NCBI RefSeq assembly: GCF_002865645.1
Contig: NW_020194555.1
Location: 3,740,713-3,804,712 of the forward strand
Direction of reading: 5' to 3'
DNA length: 64,000 nucleotides
Source of the DNA: Hyaloscypha bicolor E
Lineage: Eukaryota > Ascomycota > Leotiomycetes > Helotiales > Hyaloscyphaceae
Both the position numbers and the translations under genes were made by a program. The number at the start of each line of letters is the position of its first letter. The first letter of the stretch is position 1. Below the pieces are notes generated by a model, which saw nothing but the letters and a program-made list of their open reading frames with translations, was not told where the DNA came from and made no database searches. Shown here one piece after another: positions 1 through 10,580 of the stretch.

Positions 1-2
1 CA

Positions 3-197
3 TTCAATCCGGTCCTTTCCCTGCGGACGAGCTGGTTCAGGGATTCTGGATTGTGCGTCAAGGACGTAAATGAGGCAGTTGCTTGGGCTGTCAAGTGCCC
101 AAGCCATGCGCTCAGGGGAAATGTCACTGAAGTCAGGAGGATTGCTTCAGTTGAGGATTTTGAAGATGTGAAGAGTCCAGGGTTGGAGGAGAAGTAA
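3..197 (+). CDS. Possible 3' end of a truncated gene, dehydrogenase-like
   Basis: An open frame runs from the window edge to a TAA at 195-197, about 64 codons. Its middle, reading KDVNEAVAWAVKCPSH, resembles the C-terminal stretch of fungal short-chain dehydrogenases, in which a DVAEAVxWAL-type helix precedes the end of the protein. This is only a resemblance over a short piece. No catalytic motif is in view because the rest lies outside the window. It could equally be a chance open frame. The call is weak. Confidence 0.25.
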   Translation, partial: FNPVLSLRTSWFRDSGLCVKDVNEAVAWAVKCPSHALRGNVTEVRRIASVEDFEDVKSPGLEEK

Positions 198-571
198 AGG
201 GAGTTGAGGGTGCAGGTTGAGCCCGTTGCGAAGGGAAACCGAGAAACCACAAATTTATATGTGAATATTCTTCATACTTCCTCAACTTCATGTTTCGTTG
301 AGAAATGATATAGCTGTGAGCCCCAGAAGACGCCTTTGAAACCATGGCAAATATGTAGGATCCCGAAATTTTTACGGATAAAGAGAATCATTTCGCAAAA
401 GGGCGAATTTCTAACAAATGCTTTCCTTGAGCGCGATTCGATGCTCCACCCAACAGTGTCCCAAAGGGAAAAGCAAGTGATATCAATTGATGCATCTCAA
501 GACGAAGAACAAAACATTGAAACATTCACTGAAGATCTCCTCGAACCTTTGGAGAAAAGGGTGGGGGCAGG
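198..571. other. Non-coding stretch before the hAT insertion
   Basis: No recognisable gene. Short open frames exist on both strands but none resembles a family. The stretch ends at the 8-bp target duplication of the hAT element. Confidence 0.5.
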
Positions 572-599
572 GGGACAACCAGGCTGGTCAATAAGCCAG
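572..599 (+). repeat. hAT left target duplication and terminal inverted repeat
   Basis: GGGACAAC at 572-579 is the target duplication. The element starts at 580 with CAGGCTGGTCAATAAGCCAG. This matches the reverse complement of the right end in 19 of 20 positions. The 8-bp duplication length is diagnostic of hAT elements. Confidence 0.93.
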
Positions 600-3500
600 C
601 CGGCTTATCAGCTAGCTTATAAGCTAGTTTATTAAGCTATTCAGTTGGGCTTTAATTTTTATATCAGTCAGTCAGCTAAAAATCTACTAGCTTAAAAGCG
701 GCTGATCAGCTAAGTCATACTAATTTTGCGATTTTGGAGTCATTTAAATATATAATAATTGGAGTTTTTGGGAGGGTTAGTAGGGTAATTAGGTAATCAT
801 AGCCTTAATTACTAGGCCTTCTAGCCTTGAAAATCTCCTTAGCTCGCATACTTGGCATTTGATTCCTTAATCAATATCAAAATGGACGCCGCATCCACCC
901 CTACTAGTCGAGCCTCTCGTGATCTCTCAATTGGACCTTCTGAATCGTTATTAAATCTTCCGAATGCCTTCAGCCAGATAATAGGCAGTATGCCTAGGGA
1001 GCAAAGAAAGGACGTACGAGATCGGTACAATCGGCCGGTACTAACTTATAATCAAAACTACAACCCTTACAAGCCTCCTCCTAAAGATCGACGCCCTGAT
1101 TACTCTCCATATACTCCAGGAGAGCCTTTATTCGACGATCGCACAGTTATAATCGCACGGCTTCCGAAAAAACACATTATTACAGGTACTACCAAGCGGA
1201 AGAGGACAGTATAGGTTTGGCAGCTTGGTTATACTCTTACTAATACAAGCAAAAAAGATAAGCCTACTATATGGGCATATAAGCTTTGTATACCTTTTTA
1301 TTATTATATAGTAATTATATACTTATTAGTTTTTTAGGCTACCACGATCCCGAATTTTCCAGAAGCCGAGAATGGCATTATAATAGCAACTCCCTTAAAA
1401 ATGCCGAAAATCATCTCCTTACCCGCCACTTTCTCGATTACAAAGGAGATATATAGAGAGTATAGTATAGAAATGATGGCCAACAAGCTTCAGGGCCGGT
1501 TAATAGAGGCTATAAGCATACGATCCCGTTCCATTAGCAGGAATTCATAAATACATTTATTAAATGGGTTATAATGGATAATATCAAGTCTTGCAAAGCA
1601 GCTTCTCCCCGACTAAAACGCGCCTTCAAGATTGCCAATATACAAGCTGCAAATGCTCTACCATCCTCCCATAATACAATAGAGTCCTGGATTAATGAGA
1701 TATTTTATTATTTTGAGCCAGAAATCAAAGAAGAGATTAAGACAGCAAAATCACGAATATACTGCAGTTTTAATGGCTGGGGCTCAAAGCATAAGAAAAT
1801 TAGTGTTTTGGGTATTATTATACATATAGTGAATTGCAAAGGAGAGAATATAATACGCCTAATTGGGTTACCAGAGCTCCCTAATTATAGGAAACGTAGT
1901 ATTAGTAAGTCTAGATTTTTACTACTACTATAAATAGATTTTTATATAGTGGTATTAATGATTTACGAAAGTGATATAGTGCGATTCGGGCGTTCCCGAG
2001 CGTTTCTAGCTAATGGGAGGGCTTCGGCCGGACCTTAATTTCCTTCCGAGATCACATGACTGACCCCCTCTATTAGATCAAGCCGCAGTAATCTTGCCAT
2101 TATTTTAACGTTTTGGTATTAATAAAGATAATTTAGGCTATTTCGTTCTTGATAATACCCAAAACAATAATATAATACTACAGGAGCTCGGCCGATAAAT
2201 AGATTTTGATCCAATTCAGAAAAGACTATACTATATAGGACATATCCTTAACCTTATTACAGAAGCCTATTTATTTGGGCAAGACAAGTCAAGCTGGAAA
2301 GAAGACTTTAAGGAAGCAGGTATAGGAGAGCATCGAAAGCTTTAGAGATAGCGGGAAGAGCTTGGGAAGCTATATAACTTGGTAGCATACGTTATGAATT
2401 CAGGAAAGCGGACAGACATCTTTACCAAGTTACAAATCAATACCAATACCGGAATTGCTTTAAGCAAGTAATAGAAGCTTGTTTTGGACGGGGGAATACA
2501 TTGGAATTCGATATATCTAATAATTAGGAGAGCCCTTGAACTCAAAGAGGCCCTAAATATCTATACTAACGATTTGAGAGATTCTAATAATTCTGATAAT
2601 CAAGAGATCTATTCAGAAGACTATATTACTGCAGCTGAATAGAGGGCTCTTGAGATTATCAGAGATTAGCTTGAACCTCTTTTCCGATTAACCAAGGACT
2701 TGGAAGGCAATTATAATCTAAAAGACGGAGTATAAAAGGCTTTGTATAGTACTTTATAGGAGGTGCTCCCTGTCTTTGAGTTCCTTCTTAGTTATTTTGA
2801 GAAGCTTGAAAAGAAGGCAAAAGCTAGAGATTTTAATGAATATCCCGGTATTCAAAGCTCAATTACTTTAGCTTGGAATACTACGATATCGTGGTACAAG
2901 AAAACAGATCACTCTCTTACATGGATAGCTTCAATGGTCTTATACCCTCGGTTTAAGTTCACTTGGTTTGATCAATACTGGACGTTACCAGGGGAAGCGC
3001 GTACTCTTAATTCGGCAAAGACGAAGATACGTAAGCTTTGGGAGAAAGAGTATAGGGATGATGGTATTTCAGGTCGAACGAATCAGTCCCCAGAGCCTGA
3101 AAAAACGACGTCTTACCTGGAGGATATACTAAATCAGATAGTGCCTTCTAATTTATTACGTCCTAAGAGGCCTACCCGTACAAAGGACGAGCTTTACCTA
3201 TATTTAGCTGAACCCCCTACTGATCTTTTGGGAGTCATGGAGTACTGGAAAGTACGGGAGTCTGAATGGCCTTATCTTGCTAAAATGGCATACGATTTTC
3301 TCAGTATTCCAGCTATAAGCTCTGAGTGCGAGCGAGTATTTTCGTCTTATACGAAAATAACTACTTCTGAGAGTTCTAGACTATCAGGAAAGAGCTTATG
3401 GCATTACAAATGCTTAAAAAACTGGCAGAGGAGGGGAGCAATTATGATGGAAACGTTTGGGGATACTATTATTTTGAAGCTAGTTTAAATATAATTTTCT

Positions 3501-3637
3501 GAGATTTATATCTTCAACTGATCAGCAGCTGATCAGCCGAATCAGCTAAGTAAGTCAGCTGACCCACTTTATATAAGCTAATCAGCTATCAAAAAACCTT
3601 AGCTGATGGCTGACTGACTGGCTTATTGACCTGCCTG
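580..3637 (+). mobile_element. hAT-superfamily DNA transposon, decayed, 3,058 bp
   Basis: The element is bounded by 20-bp terminal inverted repeats (one mismatch) and an exact 8-bp target duplication, GGGACAAC, at 572-579 and 3638-3645. Subterminal regions carry repeated GCTGATCAGC-type motifs (about 700-720 and 3,515-3,600), as in many hAT elements where they act as transposase binding sites. Inside lies one transposase gene on the plus strand, broken by many TAG stops. Intact ends with a broken transposase mean it could at most be mobilised in trans. The mutation style (CAG to TAG, conserved cysteines turned to tyrosine) fits RIP. Confidence 0.93.
880..3488 (+). pseudogene. hAT transposase pseudogene
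   Basis: Recognisable segments lie in order. A BED-like zinc-finger region lies near 1,215-1,300 (WQLGYTLTNTS followed by WAYKL, where the second cysteine is lost). The central hAT domain lies at 1,574-1,933 and contains SFNGWGSKHKKISVLG. A GHILNL segment is near 2,240. The C-terminal hAT dimerisation domain is in a 241-codon open stretch at 2,763-3,488 with AISSECERVFSSYTK. Between these, many in-frame TAG codons interrupt the frame, mostly at positions where glutamine or tryptophan would be expected. Bases about 1,935-2,100 do not read as transposase and may be an intron or a small insertion. The last segment alone is open, but it lacks the catalytic core. The start near 880 is approximate. 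Confidence 0.88.
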
Positions 3638-3645
3638 GGGACAAC
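3618..3645 (-). repeat. hAT right terminal inverted repeat and target duplication
   Basis: The right inverted repeat ends at 3,637 and is followed by the second copy of GGGACAAC at 3,638-3,645, identical to the left copy. The identical duplication suggests the flanks have changed little since insertion even though the coding region has decayed. Confidence 0.93.
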
Positions 3646-4779
3646 AGGTACCTGGCCATCGCATCAAGCACGGCCATTCACAATTGTGAACGTATGAAGC
3701 GGTCCTTATAACCAGGCCTGGTCCCATTTCTAATGGAAGGCGGTATTGGGGTCAATGAACCAGTGTTGGGTGGCGCAGATGTGAGATATATTTGAAGAGA
3801 GCAGATGAAAGGGGGAAAAAGCGAGATTGCTTGCGCGGAAGACAGAGGGACAGCAGGTTTGAAATTACGACAGGGGTCAGTATTTCTGAGTCCCACAAAT
3901 AAACAGATTGGGGCCTCCGCTCAAGTGGTGCTCCCTTTTGTGCGCGCTCAGCCTCTGCCTACTTCTATTCCTAAAAATAAGACTCCAAAGGTTTGTCGTC
4001 CCGTCTGCCTTGCGAACCTTCCTGAATCACCAATACATTACCTTCGTACCGACTTTCACGATCGTTGACTCTTCCCCACCTTGCCTCTTGGCGTCGGCCT
4101 TTGGCCGCTCCCACAATTCTTCTCGGTCCAGCTCTCCGCCTTGGCTGTCATCTTCTTGGTCTGATCACATATTATGCACGAATGACAGCCCCAAATACCC
4201 AAATTTACCCCGGGCATTCAGCACCCCGCCATCGAGTGTTTTGCTTCCCAACTGCGGACCCTGACGCTCCGGGTCACGTTTAGACCGCGTTGGGACGCGA
4301 GGATCCGGGGAATGCATTCATCCTCGGCCTTTGAACCGGCTACTGGAACCAGAGAGCGCTGCATACACGATCGTTTCGCCATGTTCTCGCATTCTGTTTG
4401 CTTGACTATCCAATCAAAAGCAAGCCCATCCACATGGTCGAACAAGGTCGACCAGGCTATGTGCATATTGGGAAAATGTGAACAAGGTGTTCTGAGGATT
4501 CGGGGAAGCCAAGACTTTGCCATTGCGGAGATCTTGCATGGATGTCTATCCCCTCTCTGATGTTGAGTTCTTTTGGACATGGCATGGTCCATCATTGCAG
4601 GGCTAATGAACACCCCACACCTTAAGTGATGTCCTTTATATTACGAGCCAAGTCGGCAACCACAAAATCTCATTGCTTCCTGAGCCATTTCAACTTCTTA
4701 CATTTCAAGATATTCGCAAAACCTTTCTGGCTTCTCCGAATCTCCCCAATCCTTTCAGTACACGTGCCGAGTTGCCAAA
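3646..4779. other. Intergenic region upstream of the sugar transporter
   Basis: About 1.1 kb with overlapping short open frames on both strands, none resembling a known family. The last few hundred bases (pyrimidine-rich runs before 4,780) are the likely promoter and 5' UTR of the transporter. No defined operator is claimed. Confidence 0.5.
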
Positions 4780-7311
4780 ATGGGTCTCATCGACCTGGGC
4801 CATGAGGCTGACCCAGTCTTGACACGAATTGTCGAGGAAGACAAGGTGAAATGGTGGAAGAAGCGTAATCTAAGGCTCTTGTACCTTCTACTCTACCCAA
4901 CCTGCATGGGAATCGAAATCACTTCTGGCTTTGATTCTCAGATGATCAACGGCCTTCAATTCATTCCGAAGTGGAACAAATGTCAGTCATCGTATTTCTT
5001 CTTTGCCATTGTTCCCTCTCGTGCTGACCAGTACAGACTTTGGCAATACCTCTTCTCTTGTGAAGGGCAAAGTCGTCTGGAATGTTACAGGCTCTCTTCT
5101 TGGAATCATCAGCGCATCCTATAATCTCGGCGCCATTCTCGCTGTTCCAATTGTTCCATGGGTCGCTCAAAAAGTTGGTCGCAGATGGTCGATCTTCATA
5201 GGTAGTTGCTTTCAATGCGTGGGAGCCGTCCTTCAATGCTTCTCTCAAAACTGTGAGTTACTATACCTGTAGAAGACGATATCCAGTGCTGACGAAATCC
5301 CAAAGCTGGCATGTACATCGTCGCTCGAATGATCCTTGGGTTTGGAATTGTCTTTTGTATTGTGTCGGGTTCTGCCATGCTAGGAGAACTCTCTTACCCC
5401 AAGGAACGTCCAATCCTGACGTCTATGTTTAATGCCTCTTGGTTTGTGGGCTCTCTCATAGCAGCCGGAATAGTCGTTGAGACGGCGAAGATCCCAAGCG
5501 ATTGGTCATGGCGCCTCCCATCCCTACTCCAGGCTTGCCCATCCTTAGTCCAGATCGCTCTAGTATTGTGAGTTGTCCTCCCTCTATGTCAAAATCAAAG
5601 TTAACGACAACCCATAGCTTCCTTCCAGAGAGTCCTCGATATCTCATCAGCAAGGACAGACGGGAAGAAGCATTCGATATCCTTTGTCACTACCATGCCG
5701 AAGGTGACCGAGATTCCCTTTTCGTTAAAGCAGAGATGGTCCAGATTGAGACTACTATTAAGATCGAGCTCGAAGCAAGCAAGCTCTCGTGGATGGATAT
5801 GGTTAGAACCCCGTAAGTATTGCTGAGTCGTTTTTTTTTTTTGCACACTCTCTCCGAGATATCAAAAGCTCCCGAATCATCTTCCCCAAAACGCCGCTAT
5901 AATTTGGATTCCGACTGACCTCCTATTTAGTGGAATGCGTCGCCGATGTATGTAACCAAGAAGCAAACGGATTCTTTGCACCGGCCTCCTGATTCTTTGA
6001 CAAATACTGACTTCCCTCTCCATAGCATTCCTCGCCGCAGCCATGGGTCTGTACACCCAATGGTCTGGCAACACTTTAATCTCGTAAGTACCAAGACCGA
6101 CCCAACTCTCAAGCTTGGTTAACAACAAGAAGCTTCTACCTGGGATCGATTCTGGTCATGATTGGATACACCGATACTTACACCAAAACCATGATCAACC
6201 TCGGGAACACTGCCTGTATGAGCAATCCATTCCCTCTCCCTCCTTCTCGAAGCCTTCACCCAAGATATATCATTCCTCCTCAGCAATCGTTGAAAGCTCT
6301 TGCTAACTGCCCGCTCTCTAGGGAGCTTCGTTAACGGAACGGCCATTGCCATCATCTCGCCGCGGTTCAAACGTCGAACCATGTTTCTCACTGGTGCAGT
6401 CGGTATGCTTGGCGTCTATGTTGCATGGCTAGTTGCTGTGCGATATGCAGTCAAGGCACTGGACGCAGGGACTACTAACAAGGCTGCTGGAATCGCTGTT
6501 CTATTCTTCATTTATTTCTATAGTCCGGTGAGCAACCATTTGCGCTGAATACCTCGCGCGATTCTCCCTCTCCATTAATCTCCACCCCCGAAATCTCTCA
6601 AGGAAGCCTCGTAGTCTAGCTGCTCCCAGTCTTGTAAGCGCTGACTCGTGCCATTATAGTGGTACAATATTGGAAACAACGCACTTGCGTATAGTAAGTC
6701 TGATTCCTGCCCTGAGGTGGATCCAGATACTGACAAGACTTCCAGCGTACATGGTCGAGATCTTCCCCTATGCTGAAAGATCGCGAGGTATCGCAATTGA
6801 GCAGTAAGTGCTCCCTTACCCACCGTGGCAATGCTTAAAACTGCCAAAAACCATCTTGAATCGGAAACTAAATCCGGGAATCACAGGTTCTTCGTCCGCG
6901 GTGCCGGTTTCTTCACCACTTTTATTAACCCAATCGGCATGGGCGCCGCAAAATGGAAATTCCTCTTCATGGTAAATGCTCTCAATTCTTCGTTCATGGA
7001 AATGACAAGAACTGATTCCAAACGTCCAGTACATCGCCATGATCTGCTGCGAGATCTTGACTATCTATTTCTTCTACCCCGAGACGCAGGGCCGAACACT
7101 GGAAGAATTGGCATTCTGTAAGTTCTGCGTTGACGTGTGGTGATTGAGGTTTAGAGTGCTGACAGAAGCAGTGTTTGAGGATGAAGCAACTGCTGAGAGG
7201 GCTACGATGGCGGTTGAGAAGGAGATTCATCAGGGAGGGGATGGCCCGGTTGAGAGGGTTGAAGAGATCGGGGAGAAAGGACCGGTTGTGGGGCACGGCG
7301 AGAAGGTGTGA
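4780..7311 (+). CDS. MFS sugar transporter, lactose-permease/hexose-transporter type
   Basis: Thirteen exons by my reading: 4780-4981, 5037-5252, 5306-5567, 5618-5812, 5931-5947, 6026-6083, 6133-6215, 6322-6527, 6660-6693, 6746-6803, 6887-6971, 7030-7117 and 7172-7311. They give 1,644 nt, 547 residues. The protein should be a 12-helix plasma-membrane sugar:proton symporter. Family marks include GFDSQMINGLQ in helix 1, the loop motif GRRWS after helix 2, PESPRYLISKDRREEA before the central loop, QWSGN in helix 7, and PETQGRTLEELAFLFE after helix 12. The start has a good context (CAAAATGG). Intron 1 uses GTCAGT, the others mostly GTAAGT or GTGAGT. The 17-bp fifth exon is easily missed by gene callers. 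The substrate cannot be told from sequence; lactose or other disaccharide, or hexose uptake, are all possible. Confidence 0.92.
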
Positions 7312-7782
7312 AGGGTGCTGTGTGAAGGAATTTTGGCTCTGAAAATTGTTATCATGAGATTGTGGAGATGCTAGTGGATGTTAATGCTTTCGATGTTCTC
7401 TTTCGAGTCTGAAGACACGAGTTGCACGTCGAGAACGTCTAAAGAACAGCCGTGCTACTCGGAATCTTCTAGTTTTTCTATTAGGAATGATAGTAAATGA
7501 AGTCCTTGAATTTGGCATTCGGGAGATCCAACTTGGCGCGCTAATTACACTTGAAGATGGATAATGAAAGTTTGAGGATGGCAGACGACGAGGAAAAGGA
7601 GTTGCTCATCCTTGACCCTTGTACCCCCTCTTCATCACATGCCGCTTTAGCAGCTATTCTTGCCGCTTTAAGTAACCCCCTTCCATGCCCCACACTCCAA
7701 GCTCCCAATGTCTCGAACGGACTGCCAACTTCATTACTGCACAGCAACTCTCCTCCTCTCTACAATTGAATCCTCACAAACC
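7312..7782. other. Intergenic region between transporter and GLTP gene
   Basis: About 470 bp. Holds the 3' UTR of the transporter and the promoter of the next gene. The final 100 bases are rich in C/T, common upstream of fungal start codons. No other element is seen. Confidence 0.5.
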
Positions 7783-8579
7783 ATGGCGAGCACAAACGCA
7801 TACCCTCCTGGAGGAACCTTCCTCGACACGTTCAAGAAATCTTTCGCAGATGTCCCCGTCGACAAGGAGAAAGACAATGCCATCTCTACGACCGAGTTTC
7901 TCGAAGCCGCCGAGTCATTGACTACCCTTTTCGGTATTACCTTCACCCCCATCTCCTCCACTAACTTTAACAATTGTGGCAGATGTGCTAGGATCAGTGG
8001 CATTCACGCCCGTGAAGAGCGATATGCTGGGCAACGTCAAGGTAGCCACTCCCTCCCCCTCAGCTCCCAACAATTGACTCAACGACACCAGAAAATAAGA
8101 GACAGACAACTCGCGGCACCCGCTGAATCCGCAACGCTGCAAGACCTCGTGCTCAACGAGCTGAAAACAAAAAAGCACACCGCGACTGAAGGGCTCGTGT
8201 GGCTTGTCCGGTAGGTCTCCTCCCTTTCCCCTCCCTCCCCCATCCTTCCCCAACCCCCTCTAATCTTTCCGTGCACAGAGGACTAGACTTCACCTCCATC
8301 GCCCTATCCCAAAATCTGGCCGCCGCCTCCGAAGAACTCTCGACCTCCTTCCGCGCCGCGTACGGCACTACTCTGAAACCACATCACAGCTTCATGGTGA
8401 AGCCCATCTTCAGCGCCGCGATGAGCGCGTGTCCGTACCGCAAGGACTTTTACGCGAAGCTTTCCGGGGAGGGGGATGAGGAGAAGGTGCAGGAGGAGTT
8501 GAAGACTTGGTTAGCTGCGCTGGAGAGGATCATTGCGATTCTGAAGGGGTTTTTGGACAGGAAGGAGGCGAAGTGGTAG
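7783..8579 (+). CDS. Glycolipid transfer protein, HET-C2 type
   Basis: Four exons (7783-7933, 7983-8041, 8092-8210, 8279-8579) encode 209 residues, almost the length of Podospora HET-C2 (208). The GLTP fold binds a sphingolipid headgroup and moves glycosylceramides between membranes in the cytosol. The headgroup residues known from the family are all visible with correct spacing: Asp64, Asn68 and Lys71 in SDMLGNVKK, Trp107 in VWLVRGLDF, and a histidine at 145-146 in KPHHSF. Splice sites are GTATTA/GTAGCC/GTAGGT donors with plain AG acceptors, and the frame closes exactly. In Podospora anserina this protein (het-c) is a vegetative incompatibility determinant sensed by NLR proteins; whether it acts so here is unknown. 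An NLR-like gene lies about 15 kb away but is broken. Confidence 0.92.
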
Positions 8580-9041
8580 ATGTTATGGTATATGGATTGT
8601 GTGCTCGAATTCCCTGGCAGGAAATGGCTTTGTTAGGTCCCTGTTGGAGGGCCCTTGACAGATGAGGGAGAAGCGCTGATCAAGTGGAGTATATGATATT
8701 CTTCTAGCATGGTTTATGTGAGTTGTGTTGAGCATAACCGGGGTTTTAAGGCCGAAAATAATTTGATGGGTCATTCGCATTGGTTCAAAAATGAATATAT
8801 AGGTTCAATCAACGCTTTCTGTTCTTTTAAACTTCCCACATATGGAAGAGTGTGTGCCAGTAATCATGTACATTATCTATCATAAAGTCGTGAGTGAGAC
8901 CGATCCATGCAGTCTCCTTGAAGAGATTTGGCCACCCAGTCAGCTCCTCCATTATGCCAAGTAGCTCCTTAAGGTATCTCCCTACTATGCCCAAGCCAAA
9001 TGCAAGCCTGGTATATCTTCTTCCAGCAAATGCCCTGTAAT
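8580..9041. other. Convergent 3' intergenic region
   Basis: About 460 bp between the stop of the GLTP gene and the end of the 2EXR gene on the opposite strand. It should hold both 3' UTRs. Nothing else is recognised. Confidence 0.5.
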
Positions 9042-9055
9042 CTAAGCACCTCGAA

Positions 9056-10039
9056 TCACAACCTCCTGAATACACCTCTCGGCCTCAATCCAAGGAACGA
9101 GCACGTCTTCCGGAACCCATATCGAATGTCCCCCCTAATAAACGCCTTCCTTTTAACCTTCGCAACCCCAATCTTTGGTGCCTCTGCATAGTCATGCTCC
9201 AAATACTCCCTCATCGGTTTGAAGATCGTCTCAAAGATACCAGTCTCCAGTTGCGGCGGGAGCGTCAATTCCCTCAAACTGGTTCCATTCTCCCCGGGCC
9301 ACACCGAAGTCCTGAACCTCGTCTTCCCCTTGCTCGTATAATCGAACGCAATGATAAGCTCCTTAAGTGAAGGGAACACCTCCTTGAACCGCGGCTGTGG
9401 CGCATGTCCCGCAATGCCCGATAGCAGAGAAATAAGCTGAGCACGCTCCGCATCAAACGCCACTCTCTGCCAGCCCTTCATCACGCCCACACCCACATAA
9501 TCTTCCTCATCCTCCAGCAGCATAAACATGATGAACAACCCCATCAAGCTATTCAAGAGCAGCGTATCAAGAACCGGGTTGAAATAGAACCGCAAGACTC
9601 CCTTCCCACTTGTCCCACTTCGAGGCGGCTCGTACTCCATCAATTGGTGGTGTTGGAGAGCGACATCTCGCGATTCATGGCAGGCGTGGAAGATAGATGG
9701 GGTGCGGCTGGCGTTGGAACGGAAGGTCATGCGGTCGTTGTAGAGCTTTGCGCAGGGATGGAGTTCGTGGACTCGAGGCACCATGACCGCTTCCCAGATC
9801 TGCAGACGGATCTCGACGGGTAGGAGGGGGAATTTCGGGAACATAGGAACGGAGAATTTGTGTGGGTGGATGAGGGCATCGCGTAGCTTGAGGAGGGAGG
9901 GGTGTGGGGTGAGCTTGGGGCGGAGTTGGAAAGGGATACTGGGTGTTGGTGCTTGTTCGGAGGGCGACTCGTCAACGACGGATGTCAGGATTGGCTCCGG
10001 GGGTTCGGAGTCGCCGTGGATTTCTTCGAGTTTGGCCAT
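9056..10039 (-). CDS. 2EXR-domain protein, C-terminus probably frameshifted
   Basis: A single open frame of 327 codons. After a proline-rich N-terminus, residues about 66-85 read FPKFPLLPVEIRLQIWEAV, the hallmark of the fungal 2EXR domain (Pfam 2EXR), followed by the usual second block with SRTPSIFHACHESRDVALQH. The function of this large family is unknown. The C-terminus is odd. After FIRG the frame turns basic and ends in PRGVFRRL, while the next frame reads IWVPEDVLVPWIEAE and on to a TAG at 9,042-9,044. The switch lies on a run of six G (minus strand; CCCCCC at about 9,130-9,135). One more G would join FIRG to that more protein-like ending. This suggests a homopolymer indel, real or from sequencing. 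The start is chosen as the first ATG with a clean upstream region. Confidence 0.8.
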   Translation of the reverse strand: MAKLEEIHGDSEPPEPILTSVVDESPSEQAPTPSIPFQLRPKLTPHPSLLKLRDALIHPHKFSVPMFPKFPLLPVEIRLQIWEAVMVPRVHELHPCAKLYNDRMTFRSNASRTPSIFHACHESRDVALQHHQLMEYEPPRSGTSGKGVLRFYFNPVLDTLLLNSLMGLFIMFMLLEDEEDYVGVGVMKGWQRVAFDAERAQLISLLSGIAGHAPQPRFKEVFPSLKELIIAFDYTSKGKTRFRTSVWPGENGTSLRELTLPPQLETGIFETIFKPMREYLEHDYAEAPKIGVAKVKRKAFIRGDIRYGFRKTCSFLGLRPRGVFRRL

Positions 10040-10580
10040 CTTGATGGGTTTGATGCAGTTCGATCTGTGGGACAGAGCTGTTAGCAGTTGAACGACTCAA
10101 GGGTATTGGATTTGGGCACTAGTCACCTTTCTTGATAGGATTTCAATGCCAGTGATTGTGAATGGTGTTCTGGAGATGAACTTCTCGATGTCTGGATAGA
10201 AATCGCGTTGCACGAGGTGTCCTTTGTCAAAGCTCGAGGTTGGTTGAATCCTCGAGATGTTTGAAGTAGATCGAAATACGACGTGAGGCTCGCCGGATGT
10301 AAAAAGTCGTAAGTCCGATAAGAACAGAATCAAAGACAAAAGCTTATCCAGCGAACACCTGGTTCGTGAGATGAATTTGAATCCGAAATAGAGTTCAGCC
10401 GTCGACGAGATGAAAGGTTATGCCCGTGATACCTGCGTTATTGGGCGCTTGAAAGTTGCTGATGAGTGGGGTGACAGGGCGAGGCTGAGTGCTGGGCGGT
10501 TTCAAGGGCTCCCTGTCTAGCGCCAAAAAGTGGGCGAGAAACAACTTCTCATCACATCTCAGTCCTTCATTCTGACATAA
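10040..10580. other. Intergenic region, 2EXR promoter and METTL16-like 3' end
   Basis: About 540 bp. It lies upstream of the 2EXR gene (minus strand) and downstream of the METTL16-like gene (also minus). Short open frames here resemble nothing. No clear regulatory motif is claimed. Confidence 0.5.

Noticed and set aside
2763..3488. A free-standing 241-codon gene with a hAT dimerisation domain
   Set aside because: It is the 3' end of the decayed transposase inside an element with clear ends and target duplication, not a separate or domesticated gene.
4218..4613. 131-codon frame on the minus strand upstream of the sugar transporter
   Set aside because: No similarity to a known family and no intron or promoter support; treated as chance.
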